A stretch of DNA of 50,654 bases from Lachnospiraceae bacterium. GTDB taxonomy: Bacteria; Bacillota; Clostridia; Lachnospirales; Lachnospiraceae. The stretch lies in assembly GCA_017465475.1 (NCBI GenBank), contig JAFTWC010000007.1, positions 1-50,654 on the forward strand. The letters are read 5' to 3'. The notes under the pieces are model-generated. The model did no database searches. It saw only the letters and a list, made by a program, of their open reading frames with translations, and was not told where the DNA came from. Below are positions 41,784 through 49,081 of the stretch, one piece after another; position 1 is the first letter of the stretch; every line of letters begins with the position of its first letter. The position numbers and the translations under genes are program-made.

Positions 41784-42112
41784 GTAATGTATTATCATAC
41801 AAAAACTATAACGGAACAGTAGAGTATTCGAAAGAGGACCACTGTTTATTCGGCAAAGTAATCGGATTAAAATCTCTGCTTTCTTATGAGGGAAATTCCG
41901 TGCAGGAGTTGGAAGAAGATTTTCAAAATGTAATTGATGAGTATTTACAAGATTGTAAGGAGAGGAATGTTGCACCGGAGCAGCCGTATAAAGGCTCCTT
42001 CAATGTACGAATCAGTCCGGAGTTGCATAGAACCGTTGCGATTTATGCAATAGAAAACGGAAAGAGTTTAAATGCCACGGTGGAAGAAGCATTAAAATGT
42101 TATGTGGGTTAG
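41780..42112 (+). CDS. hicB: HicB-family antitoxin
   Basis: 110 residues. The N-terminal partially degraded RNase-H-like fold spans about 1-65 (YNGTVEYSKEDHCLFGKVIGLKSLLSYEGNSVQELEEDFQNVIDEYLQDC). The C-terminus is a ribbon-helix-helix DNA-binding motif (GSFNVRISPELHRTVAIYAIENGKSLNATVEEALKCYV, about 74-110). It should neutralise HicA and repress the operon through the palindrome at 41463-41484. Its start overlaps the toxin stop, so the two are translationally coupled. The longer HicB type with C-terminal RHH is the common arrangement in Firmicutes. Confidence 0.92.
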   Translation: MSNVLSYKNYNGTVEYSKEDHCLFGKVIGLKSLLSYEGNSVQELEEDFQNVIDEYLQDCKERNVAPEQPYKGSFNVRISPELHRTVAIYAIENGKSLNATVEEALKCYVG

Positions 42113-42165
42113 ATGTTGATTTTTTATGCGAAAGAAAAACGGGTTGAGGACGGAAAGAGAAAGTT

Positions 42166-42204
42166 AGAGATAGTGTTCGGAAAGCGAAGCTATCTCTATT
42201 TTTT
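42166..42204 (+). terminator. Rho-independent terminator after hicAB
   Basis: AGAGATAG (42166-42173) pairs with CTATCTCT (42190-42197), followed by ATTTTTT. Confidence 0.8.
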
Positions 42205-42208
42205 GTAC

Positions 42209-42239
42209 TTGACTTGCCCTTGGGGAAAGGTTGTATGCT
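42209..42239 (+). promoter_or_regulatory. Nudix-gene promoter with 19-base spacer
   Basis: TTGACT, a 19-base spacer containing CCTT-GGGGA-AAGG, then TATGCT. A long spacer with a central dyad is what MerR-family activators act on, but no MerR gene is near. Confidence 0.5.
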
Positions 42240-42273
42240 GTTGTTATAGAGTAAAGAGAAAAGGAGTGGAAAA

Positions 42274-42732
42274 ATGGTACAGGCACAGTTTTATTACAGG
42301 GACAAGAATGCACCGAAACCGGACGGAAACCGTATCGGGACTTGTATTTTGATAGAATGCGACGGGAAACTGTTGTTGGAACATCGGAGAGACAGCGATA
42401 CATGGGCGATAATCGGAGGTGGACTGAAGATAGGGGAAAGATTAGCAGAAGGGGTCATACGTGAGGCATATGAAGAAACGGGGATCGAGTTAGAGGAAGA
42501 GCAGTTGGAAGTGTATCGCATCTATGATGATCCTTCAAGAATTGCAAGTTACCCGGACGGAAATATATGGCGAATACTTACGGTGGTGTATCGGATGGAA
42601 TTGCCGGAACTGCCGGAAATGGTATGTAGCAAAGAGTCGCGGAAATTACAATTTTTTACTAAGGCAGAATTGCGGGAAGTGAAGATTGCGGCGACGCATA
42701 TCCCGATTGTGAAGGATTATTTGAGAGAATAG
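42274..42732 (+). CDS. Nudix hydrolase
   Basis: 152 residues. The Nudix box reads GGGLKIGERLAEGVIREAYEETGIEL (about residues 48-73) and fits GX5EX7REUXEEXGU exactly, including the metal-binding REAYEE. The N-terminal strands (RIGTCILIECDGKLLLEHRRDSDTWAIIGG) and the C-terminal helix are normal for small MutT/ADP-ribose-pyrophosphatase-like members. It cleaves a nucleoside diphosphate linked to some moiety; the substrate cannot be named. AAAGGAG lies 8 bases before the ATG. It sits between HicAB and the SOS-type operon, with its own unusual promoter. Confidence 0.92.
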   Translation: MVQAQFYYRDKNAPKPDGNRIGTCILIECDGKLLLEHRRDSDTWAIIGGGLKIGERLAEGVIREAYEETGIELEEEQLEVYRIYDDPSRIASYPDGNIWRILTVVYRMELPELPEMVCSKESRKLQFFTKAELREVKIAATHIPIVKDYLRE

Positions 42733-42775
42733 GAGATTATTGCCGATATTGGAAACAAGCTATATGAAAACAATC

Positions 42776-42787
42776 GAACAAAAGTTC
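42776..42787. promoter_or_regulatory. LexA (DinR) SOS box
   Basis: GAACAAAAGTTC, the Gram-positive LexA half-site pair GAAC-N4-GTTC, preceded by C as in the Bacillus consensus. It abuts the -35 of the following promoter, so LexA bound here would block polymerase until DNA damage. Confidence 0.75.
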
Positions 42788-42816
42788 TTGCGAATTAGGA
42801 AAAGAAGTTGTATACT
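42788..42816 (+). promoter_or_regulatory. Sigma-A promoter of the phosphatase-polymerase-YolD operon
   Basis: TTGCGA, 17 bases, TATACT. The LexA box ends one base before the -35. Confidence 0.75.
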
Positions 42817-42836
42817 GAAAGAAGGAGGTGGACATG

Positions 42837-43391
42837 ATGGTTTTATATGTAGTACGTCATGGAGAAACACAGTTCAATGTAAAAAAGCGATATGCCGGGC
42901 AGACGGATGTACCGTTAAACGAAAGGGGAATCGAGCAAGCAAAGGAGCTTGCAATGAAGTTGGCGGAAGAGCCGTTTGATATCATTGTGACATCCTCGTT
43001 ATTACGGGCAAGAATGACGGCAGAGCAGATAGCGGAATATCATAGGGAGATTCCGTTTGTGGTGATGGAAGCATTTCGTGAGGTTTGTGTAGGGGTATAT
43101 GAAGGACTGACAAGGGAAGAAGTACAGGAACGTTACCCGGAGCTTTGGGCACGAAAATGCACCAGACAGTTGGATGATGCACCGACCGGAGGGGAAACTA
43201 CGAGGCAATGTGATGCCAGAGTCGCCGGAGGACTTGCTACGCTAAAGGAGAACTATCCGGAGAAGAATGTTTTATTGGTTTGTCACGGCTTTGTATCAAG
43301 AGTAATCAATCGACAGCTCAAAGGACTTTCTTTTGAGGAAATGCATGAGTTTTCACTTGGAAATTGTGAAGTGGTGAAGTATGAGGTGTAA
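42837..43391 (+). CDS. Histidine phosphatase family protein (CobC/GpmB-like), SOS operon
   Basis: 184 residues. The signature VVRHGETQFN (His of RHG about residue 8) is followed by the second Arg in SSLLRARMTAEQIA, FREVCVGVYEGLTREEV, and the second His in LLVCHGFVSRVINRQL. It is the compact form close to alpha-ribazole phosphatase and GpmB-like broad phosphatases; the substrate is not fixed by sequence. ATG 42837 gives the standard distance of the family start to RHG and 8-base spacing from GGAGG; ATG 42834 and GTG 42828 are also in frame. It is the first gene behind the LexA box and 27 bases before the translesion polymerase, an unusual partner, perhaps acting on nucleotides. Confidence 0.9.
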   Translation: MVLYVVRHGETQFNVKKRYAGQTDVPLNERGIEQAKELAMKLAEEPFDIIVTSSLLRARMTAEQIAEYHREIPFVVMEAFREVCVGVYEGLTREEVQERYPELWARKCTRQLDDAPTGGETTRQCDARVAGGLATLKENYPEKNVLLVCHGFVSRVINRQLKGLSFEEMHEFSLGNCEVVKYEV

Positions 43392-43418
43392 ATAAAGCCT
43401 ACAGAAAGGAGGCATAGC

Positions 43419-44936
43419 ATGGAAAACCGAACTTACATCGCCATTGATTTAAAATCCTTCTATGCCTCTGTGGAGTGTATGGAACGGGGATTGGACCCGC
43501 TTACCACAAACCTTGTGGTGGCGGACGCAGAACGTACGGAAAAGACTATTTGCCTGGCAGTGTCGCCGTCGTTAAAGCGATACGGCATTCCGGGACGGGC
43601 AAGGTTGTTTGAAGTGGTGCAACGGGTAAAGGAAGTCAATGCAGAGCGGAGAATGAAGGCGCCGAACAGGAAGTTTTCCGGAAAGTCTCATTTTTCAGCG
43701 GAGTTAGATCGTGGTCCGGAGCTTGAGATTACCTACATTACGGCACCGCCCCGCATGGCTTTGTATTTGGATTACAGTACCCGGATTTACAATGTGTACT
43801 TGCAGTATGTGGCACCGGAGGACATCCATGTGTACTCCATTGACGAAGTATTTATGGATGTGACCCAATACCTTCATACCTATGGGTTGACACCGAAGGA
43901 ACTGGCGGCAAAGATGATTAAAAATGTGCTTCAGGAGACCGGCATTACCGCTACGGCGGGCATCGGGACCAATTTGTACCTTTGTAAGGTAGCCATGGAC
44001 ATTATGGCAAAAAAAGTGACGCCGGATGCAGACGGAGTGCGGATTGCGGAATTGGATGAAATGAGCTACCGGAGGCTTTTGTGGACCCATCGCCCTCTCA
44101 CTTCCTTTTGGCGGGTGGGGCGGGGCTATCAGAAGAAGTTGGAGGAAGTGGGACTTTACACTATGGGAGACATTGCGCGGTGTTCCCTGGGGGCATCGGG
44201 AGAGTTTTACAATGAGGATTTACTATATAAGCTGTTCGGCGTGAATGCAGAGCTTTTAATCGACCACGCCTGGGGCTACGAGCCCACCACAATCGAGATG
44301 ATTAAGGCTTACAAGCCGGAGGTGAACAGCGTCAGTTCCGGACAGGTGTTGCAGGAGCCTTACGAGTTTGAGAAGGGAAAGCTTATTGTACGGGAAATGA
44401 CGGACCTTCTGGTGCTCGACTTAGTGGAAAAGAAACTGGTGACGGACCAAATTGTACTGACGGTGGGGTACGATATCGAAAATATGACTCGTCCCGACAT
44501 TCATTACACCGGTGAGGTGACGGTGGACGGGTACGGACGACGGGTGCCGAAGCATGCTCACGGTACGGCAAATCTGGGACGACAGACGTCCTCCACAAAA
44601 CTCATTATGGATAAGGTGATGAAGTTGTACGATGAAATCGTAAATCCGAAGCTTTTAGTGCGCCGGATTACGGTGGTGGCTAACCATCTGGTGGAGGAAA
44701 GTGCAGTAGAAGAAACGAATACTTTTGAACAGTTGGATTTGTTCACGGACTATGCCACCATGCAGAAGGAACAGGAAGAAGAAAAGGAAGAGCGGGAGAA
44801 GGAGCGTAGGTTACAAGAAGCTATGCTTTCCGTAAAGAAACGTTTCGGCAAAAATGCCATGATAAAAGGTATGAACCTACAGGAAGGTGCCATGACCGTG
44901 GAGCGGAATAACCAGATCGGAGGGCATAAGGCGTAG
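43419..44936 (+). CDS. Y-family DNA polymerase, UvrX/ImpB-like (translesion)
   Basis: 505 residues. The catalytic palm has IAIDLKSFYASVECMERG (first metal Asp about residue 9) and VYSIDEVFMDVT (Asp-Glu pair about 140), then the thumb LWTHRPLTSFWRVGRGYQKKLEEVGLYTMGDIARC. A little-finger domain follows (about 300-430). Near the C-terminus a beta-clamp-binding peptide EQLDLF is visible, followed by an acidic coiled stretch (KEQEEEKEEREKERR). The length and the insertion after NRKFSGKSHF point to the UvrX/YqjW group rather than DinB. It bypasses damaged bases at the cost of mutations. AAAGGAGG precedes the ATG. The LexA box upstream of the operon supports SOS control. Confidence 0.93.
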   Translation: MENRTYIAIDLKSFYASVECMERGLDPLTTNLVVADAERTEKTICLAVSPSLKRYGIPGRARLFEVVQRVKEVNAERRMKAPNRKFSGKSHFSAELDRGPELEITYITAPPRMALYLDYSTRIYNVYLQYVAPEDIHVYSIDEVFMDVTQYLHTYGLTPKELAAKMIKNVLQETGITATAGIGTNLYLCKVAMDIMAKKVTPDADGVRIAELDEMSYRRLLWTHRPLTSFWRVGRGYQKKLEEVGLYTMGDIARCSLGASGEFYNEDLLYKLFGVNAELLIDHAWGYEPTTIEMIKAYKPEVNSVSSGQVLQEPYEFEKGKLIVREMTDLLVLDLVEKKLVTDQIVLTVGYDIENMTRPDIHYTGEVTVDGYGRRVPKHAHGTANLGRQTSSTKLIMDKVMKLYDEIVNPKLLVRRITVVANHLVEESAVEETNTFEQLDLFTDYATMQKEQEEEKEEREKERRLQEAMLSVKKRFGKNAMIKGMNLQEGAMTVERNNQIGGHKA

Positions 44937-45030
44937 CGGTTGTTTGGCGCAGAGTGAGCGCGGCCGGATTGAGAGCAGGGGCGAAGAGCGCATAGAGAGA
45001 AGAAATGCGGAGCGAAAGGAGGACATCAGG

Positions 45031-45441
45031 ATGAAAGAAAATGACGAGCATCGATATGACGATATTATTGACTTACCGCACCATGTATCGCGGAAGCATC
45101 CCAGGATGCCACTTCTAGACCGTGCGGCTCAGTTTGCACCCTTTGCTGCCTTGACAGGGCATGAAGCGGCCATCAAAGAAACAGCCAGACTGACAGAGGA
45201 AGAAATTGAGCTTGATGAGAATCGTAAGGAACTGCTGGACCTTCGTTTGCAGTACTTGCAGGAACATTTGTCGGAACACCCGGAAGTGACCGTAACTTAT
45301 TTTAAACCGGATGAAAAGAAGGCCGGCGGAGCCTATGTGACGGAGAACGGCATGGTGAAAAAGGTGGACGGATATGCGGGAGAGCTGGTGTTTACGGATG
45401 GGAGAAGGATTGGGCTGGGGGCGATTATAGAACTGATGTAA
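45031..45441 (+). CDS. YolD-like protein, partner of the Y-family polymerase
   Basis: 136 residues, cytosolic. RAAQFAPFAALTGHEAAIKETARLTEEE is the hallmark stretch of the YolD-like family, and the C-terminal half carries a compact beta region (VTVTYFKPDEKKAGGAYVTENGMVKKVDGYAGELVFTDGRRIGLGAII). In Bacillus the homologous gene yqjX lies next to the polymerase gene yqjW, and the family is thought to act as a UmuD-like accessory to the polymerase. AAAGGAGG lies 8 bases before ATG 45031; an in-frame start at 44944 has no ribosome site. It follows the polymerase by 94 bases without a terminator. Confidence 0.88.
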   Translation: MKENDEHRYDDIIDLPHHVSRKHPRMPLLDRAAQFAPFAALTGHEAAIKETARLTEEEIELDENRKELLDLRLQYLQEHLSEHPEVTVTYFKPDEKKAGGAYVTENGMVKKVDGYAGELVFTDGRRIGLGAIIELM

Positions 45442-45444
45442 GGG

Positions 45445-45810
45445 TTATAACTTCTTTTCTAAAATCGCCGTTTTCAGCGTAGAAAGAAGTTTTAACTGCT
45501 TCTTTTTCACAAAAGGACTGCGAAGAGAGTGCAGGGAGATTTCTTCCTGTAGGGTATTTGTTAAAGAATAAAGCTGTGGGGTGAAGGTTGGTCCGTCACT
45601 TGCAGCGCATGGATGAGATTCCAACCAGCCTTGGAGATGAGCGGTGTTGTCTCGAAAGGATACGGCAAAATATTTTTCCTTTTTAATCCAAATTGTGATA
45701 TCACGCAGTTCCAGTCTCGTATATCTAAGAGGTTCCAATACTTCTGCAATCGTAGAAATGATTGCTTCATAATTGTTCGCTTTCAACGGAACTTTAACGA
45801 TGGTTCTCAT
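45445..45810 (-). CDS. Hypothetical protein, 121 residues
   Basis: Unrecognised. A soluble, basic-ended protein starting MRTIVKVPLKANNYEAIISTIAEVLEPLRYTRLEL, with a beta-rich middle (ITIWIKKEKYFAVSFRDNTAHLQGWLES) and a lysine-rich tail FVKKKQLKLLSTLKTAILEKKL. The start is set at 45810 because AAAGGGAG lies 8 bases upstream and a good promoter lies 40-70 bases further up; the longer frame to 46149 runs through that promoter and is not credible. It is convergent with the YolD-like gene, with only 3 bases between stops. It has no membrane segment, and no motif links it to its neighbours. Confidence 0.65.
   Translation of the reverse strand: MRTIVKVPLKANNYEAIISTIAEVLEPLRYTRLELRDITIWIKKEKYFAVSFRDNTAHLQGWLESHPCAASDGPTFTPQLYSLTNTLQEEISLHSLRSPFVKKKQLKLLSTLKTAILEKKL
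45449..45494. terminator. Possible bidirectional terminator at convergent gene ends
   Basis: AACTTCTTTTCT and AGAAAGAAGTT form an 11-bp stem with one bulge, around a loop of about 20 bases that contains a smaller stem. It lies within the end of the minus-strand gene. Confidence 0.5.
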
Positions 45811-45853
45811 AGGCGGTTCTCCCTTTTTGAATGGTATTTTATGCGTTGGTTTT

Positions 45854-45882
45854 ATTGTATCATATAGTGAGCGAGGTGTAAA
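45854..45882 (-). promoter_or_regulatory. Sigma-A promoter of the 121-residue hypothetical gene
   Basis: On the minus strand TTTACA, 17 bases, TACAAT, with a TG one base before the -10. Confidence 0.7.
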
Positions 45883-46021
45883 TAGAGGGAAAGTACTTGA
45901 ATCTCTGATGCAGATAGGACGGATGTGAGGGTACAACAGTGTATGGATGAGATGCTGGAGGAGTATGTATGGTAAAGGATTGTAAGACCATAAAAATGAC
46001 GCGACTGAACGAAAAAAATAC

Positions 46022-46050
46022 TTGCCATTTTCCCCTCTTTCATGTACAAT
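46022..46050 (+). promoter_or_regulatory. Sigma-A promoter of holA
   Basis: TTGCCA, 17 bases, TACAAT, 58 bases before the ATG. Bases 45883-46021 show no gene. Confidence 0.7.
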
Positions 46051-46108
46051 AGATGGGTACGTTAAGTGTACCGTTTCGTTTATGGTGTACCACGGTAAAG
46101 GAGTGCCT

Positions 46109-47086
46109 ATGAAGGGAATTAAGGAGCATATCAAAACCGGGCAGTACAAGACCGTATACTTGCTTTACGGGTCGGAAACGTATCTGCGCCGCCTCTATAC
46201 TTCCAAATTAAAGGTAGGAGCCCTGGCAGGGGGAGATACGATGAACCTGTCTGTGTTCTCCGGCAAAGATACCGACTGGAACGAAGTTCGGAATCTGGCG
46301 GAAACCATGCCTTTCTTTGCAGACCACCGCGTGATTGTTCTGGAGAATACCGGAGCCTTTAAGAATGCCTGTGATTTTGCGGATGAGATAGAGAACCTTC
46401 CGGACACTGCGGTACTCATATTTAACGAGTCCGAGGTGGACAAACGAAGCCGGATGTTTAAGGCTGTGAAGGACCACGGTTATGTGTGTGAAATGAATGG
46501 CCTTAGCGAAGATGACTTAAGCGTATGGGTTGCCCAGCTTTTAAACAAAGACGGGAAGAAAATCAGCCGTGATGATTTGCGGATGTTTTTGGAGCGTGTC
46601 GGCTCCGACATGGAGAATGTGGAAACCGAAGTGGAAAAGCTGGTTTGCTATATCGGCGACCGGGAGGTGGTCACGAAGGAAGACATTCTGACCGTAACGA
46701 CGGAGCAGATTTCCGGTAAGATTTTTGCCATGACCGATGCTCTCGGTGCAAAGAACAGAAAGCTTGCTTTGGAACTGTACCACGACTTACTTTCCGTGCG
46801 GGAAAAGCCGATGACGGTACTGTACCTTATGGTGCGCCAGTGCAATATGATATTGCAGGCAGCGGAGATGAACCGGCAGGGTCTTGACCGTTCCGCTATC
46901 GCATCCAAAGCCGGAATGCCACCCTTTGCGGTAGGCAAATGCCTGTCCCAGGCAAAGAACTTTACAAAAGAACAGCTTCTGCATCTGATTACCTACGGAA
47001 CAGAGCTTGAGGAGCAAATCAAAACCGGACGCATCGACGAGCGCATCGCAGTAGAACTTTTCCTGCTCACCGCCGTCGGCGCATAA
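46109..47086 (+). CDS. holA: DNA polymerase III subunit delta
   Basis: 325 residues, the clamp-loader delta subunit that opens the beta clamp. The N-terminal AAA+-like region (about 15-190) has TVYLLYGSETYLRRLY, LAETMPFFADHRVIVLENT with the Phe-rich clamp contact, DTAVLIFNESEVDKRSRMFKAVK and SEDDLSVWVAQLLNKDGKKIS. The C-terminal collar domain covers about 210-325 (TEQISGKIFAMTDALGAKNRKLALELYHDLL to RIDERIAVELFLLTAV). ATG 46109 with AAAGGAG 6 bases upstream is preferred to in-frame ATGs further up. In many Clostridia holA follows comEC directly; here about 9 kb separates them. Confidence 0.95.
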   Translation: MKGIKEHIKTGQYKTVYLLYGSETYLRRLYTSKLKVGALAGGDTMNLSVFSGKDTDWNEVRNLAETMPFFADHRVIVLENTGAFKNACDFADEIENLPDTAVLIFNESEVDKRSRMFKAVKDHGYVCEMNGLSEDDLSVWVAQLLNKDGKKISRDDLRMFLERVGSDMENVETEVEKLVCYIGDREVVTKEDILTVTTEQISGKIFAMTDALGAKNRKLALELYHDLLSVREKPMTVLYLMVRQCNMILQAAEMNRQGLDRSAIASKAGMPPFAVGKCLSQAKNFTKEQLLHLITYGTELEEQIKTGRIDERIAVELFLLTAVGA

Positions 47087-47129
47087 CAATGGATGGGTAC
47101 TACAGCATACGCTGTTACCATAAATATTC

Positions 47130-47215
47130 GGAGACGTATCGAAGAGGCCGTAACGAGACTGACTCGAAATCAGTTTGCCTGCAAGGGCACGAGGGTTCGA
47201 ATCCCTCCGTCTCCG
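47130..47215 (+). tRNA. tRNA-Ser (anticodon CGA)
   Basis: The acceptor stem GGAGACG (47130-47136) pairs with CGTCTCC (47208-47214), with discriminator G. The anticodon arm CTGA-CTCGAAA-TCAG gives CGA at 47165-47167. There is a long variable arm typical of serine tRNA, and a T arm GAGGG-TTCGAAT-CCCTC. CCA is not encoded. It lies just before an AT-rich island and may be its attachment site. Confidence 0.95.
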
Positions 47216-47226
47216 CTTTGACGAGG

Positions 47227-47256
47227 AAGGACTAGCCAAGTGGCTGGTCCTTTTTG
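47227..47256 (+). terminator. Rho-independent terminator after tRNA-Ser
   Basis: AGGACTAGCC (47228-47237) and GGCTGGTCCT (47242-47251), one G-T pair, loop AAGT, then TTTTG. The string GCGAGGAAGGACT, close to the start of this hairpin, recurs about 45 bases later. The remaining bases up to 47397 are purine-rich and show no gene. Confidence 0.9.
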
Positions 47257-47397
47257 TATTGGCGAGGAAGGACTGGGGAGAAGGGATTGGGTAAGTAGAG
47301 GCAAGTGTGGGAGGGGATGGGAAAGCGGGAATAAGTGCAATGGTTGAAGGTGAGGAAAGGGGGAGGTGACGACACTTGAGGATGTGATTACTTTAAG

Positions 47398-47426
47398 TTG
47401 ATTAGAATGATTCTGTATGATATAAT
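47398..47426 (+). promoter_or_regulatory. Sigma-A promoter of the island operon
   Basis: TTGATT, 17 bases, TATAAT, with an extended -10 TG. It is the only clear promoter before the three island genes. Confidence 0.75.
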
Positions 47427-47440
47427 TACATTAGAATGAT
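47401..47440. repeat. Direct repeats ATTAGAATGAT flanking the island promoter
   Basis: Exact 11-base copies at 47401-47411 and 47430-47440, 29 bases start to start (close to three helical turns). One overlaps the -35 and the other the transcription start. This suggests cooperative binding by a regulator; no regulator gene is adjacent. Confidence 0.65.
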
Positions 47441-47460
47441 GCATGGAGGATATTATAGCT

Positions 47461-48276
47461 ATGATAGATGAAAAAAAGTTTATAGATTTATGTAAATCAA
47501 AAGGATTGGCGACTTTTAAAGTAACAACAGAATTAGATGATGAAACAGATATAGTACTTGATACAGAAAACCTGGAGATGTTTTTTGAGTTGTGTAAATA
47601 CTTTGATACTAAGTGTGTTTTCTATTCCTACACAGTTCAAAATAAGGATTCTTATGAATTAGATAAGGAAGAGCTAATTGAGCATATAAAAGAATTTATT
47701 GATAACGATGAATTAAAGTATAAATACAATCCATTTGGATTTCATGATGATGTAATTAATTCGACTGCGCTATTAGAAAAATATGATTCTAAAATTGAAG
47801 AAATAATTGAGAAGCAGAAGAGGTTGTTAGAAAAATGTAGTTGGGATAAACCACTAATCTTAGAGGTATTCATATCTAATAATGGTGATAGGATTGGAAT
47901 TATTATATTCGATGAAGATGTGACAACAGAAACAGAACTTAAATGGAATGCTAAGCTAATAGATGAATTAGATAAAGAGTTAGAAAAAGATATTGAATCT
48001 ATGTATGCAGAGCATAGTAAAGCAAAAGCAGAAATGTATGAAAAAGAGCGTGAAGATCGAGATAAAAGATATAATGATGCAATTGCAGAAATAAAGAATA
48101 TCTTGCAAACAAGCGAAAAAATCTTGGAATGTACAAATGGAAAACTTCGTCATGCATATGCGAGAGATTTGGCTGACGAATATTCTGAAAGATTTGACTG
48201 CTATATAACTATAGGTACAATTGATGTGTTTGTAGAAGAGGAATATAGGAAACGTAAGAACTCAAAAAAGATTTAA
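47461..48276 (+). CDS. Unknown acidic protein, first gene of the AT-rich island
   Basis: 271 residues, not recognised. It is strongly acidic in the first 170 residues (TTELDDETDIVLDTENLEMFFELC; YELDKEELIEHIKEFIDNDELKYKYNPFGFHDD), with alternating strands and helices. A long Lys/Glu-rich coiled-coil-like stretch follows (about 170-215, ELDKELEKDIESMYAEHSKAKAEM) and a basic end (YRKRKNSKKI). There is no membrane segment or signal peptide. I prefer ATG 47461, 11 bases after GGAGG; ATG 47443 overlaps that ribosome site. Its AT-rich codons differ sharply from holA upstream, indicating recent transfer. It is probably co-transcribed with the two downstream genes; as the first gene it might be a sensor or regulator of them, which is speculation. 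Confidence 0.75.
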   Translation: MIDEKKFIDLCKSKGLATFKVTTELDDETDIVLDTENLEMFFELCKYFDTKCVFYSYTVQNKDSYELDKEELIEHIKEFIDNDELKYKYNPFGFHDDVINSTALLEKYDSKIEEIIEKQKRLLEKCSWDKPLILEVFISNNGDRIGIIIFDEDVTTETELKWNAKLIDELDKELEKDIESMYAEHSKAKAEMYEKEREDRDKRYNDAIAEIKNILQTSEKILECTNGKLRHAYARDLADEYSERFDCYITIGTIDVFVEEEYRKRKNSKKI

Positions 48277-48324
48277 CTTGTAGATTATAATGTTGAAGTG
48301 AATTATAATGAGGAGGAATTTGCG

Positions 48325-49041
48325 ATGACACTAAATGCAGATAACAATCAATATACTAAATGTTATGTGGCATTTCTAGATCTTTTGGGTTTTAGAAATA
48401 CTTTAATTAATGCTTCTTGTGAGGAAATTTTGAATGTTTTTAAGGAAATTAACAAAAATCCCTTAGTAAAAGTGTATCGAGTAGAAGAAGGCAAGACAGT
48501 GGCTATACCTGGTCCGGAATCGCTCAATTGTAAAATTATGTCTGATAGTATTTGCTTTTATATTGAAGCAGATATTCAGAATGCACTTTTTTGTTTATTG
48601 TCTTGTTGTGCGATATTTCAGGCTAAACTGTTGAAACTGGATACACCGGTTCTTGTACGAGGCGCCATTGTTTTAAATGACCTTTATGCAAAAGATGATG
48701 TTATGTTTGGTAAAGGTTTATCACAAGCGTATGAATTAGAAGAAAAAAGTGCGAAATATCCAAGAATTATTTTTACAAAGGAAACTTATGATTTGGGTGA
48801 AAAGGGAACTCAGGAACAAATTCAATCTAAAATGAGTGACTATATTTTTTGTGATGAAGACGAATATTATTGTGTAGATTATTTACCATATTTGAATGTT
48901 ATAGAGAAAAGCGAGAATGCGGAGTACTGCAAGAAGTTTTACAATCATATTATTCATGTCTTGTCAACTACAACAGATAGTTCTATTCGTGATAAATACG
49001 TTTATTTGAAAAAATATTTTTACAGGACATTTGGATTATAA
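48325..49041 (+). CDS. Divergent class III nucleotidyl-cyclase-like protein
   Basis: 238 residues, cytosolic. The opening CYVAFLDLLGFRNTL resembles the first metal-binding Asp motif of class III cyclases (FxDxxGF). KIMSDSICFYIEA could supply the second metal Asp, VRGAIVLNDLY follows, and FGKGLSQAYELEEKSAKYPRI resembles the late G-x-x-x-N/Q-x-A-x-x-L-E helix of the family. The order matches a group of poorly known cyclase-fold proteins often seen in bacterial islands. Whether it makes a cyclic nucleotide is unknown: the usual substrate-specifying Lys and Asp are not obvious. AGGAGG lies 8 bases before ATG 48325. It stands between the unknown acidic gene (48-base gap) and the DUF262 gene (40-base gap). 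Confidence 0.65.
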   Translation: MTLNADNNQYTKCYVAFLDLLGFRNTLINASCEEILNVFKEINKNPLVKVYRVEEGKTVAIPGPESLNCKIMSDSICFYIEADIQNALFCLLSCCAIFQAKLLKLDTPVLVRGAIVLNDLYAKDDVMFGKGLSQAYELEEKSAKYPRIIFTKETYDLGEKGTQEQIQSKMSDYIFCDEDEYYCVDYLPYLNVIEKSENAEYCKKFYNHIIHVLSTTTDSSIRDKYVYLKKYFYRTFGL

Positions 49042-49081
49042 AACTGAGGTTTGAGTGTTATGAACAGAAAGGAATTATAAT

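Noticed and set aside
42113-42352. 79-codon frame after hicB
   Set aside because: It runs across the hicAB terminator and the Nudix promoter, with no ribosome site.
46022-46108. N-terminal extension of holA
   Set aside because: The extension lies over the promoter; conserved delta-subunit sequence begins at ATG 46109.
47443-47460. Earlier start ATG 47443 for the first island gene
   Set aside because: That ATG overlaps the GGAGG that serves the better-spaced ATG at 47461.
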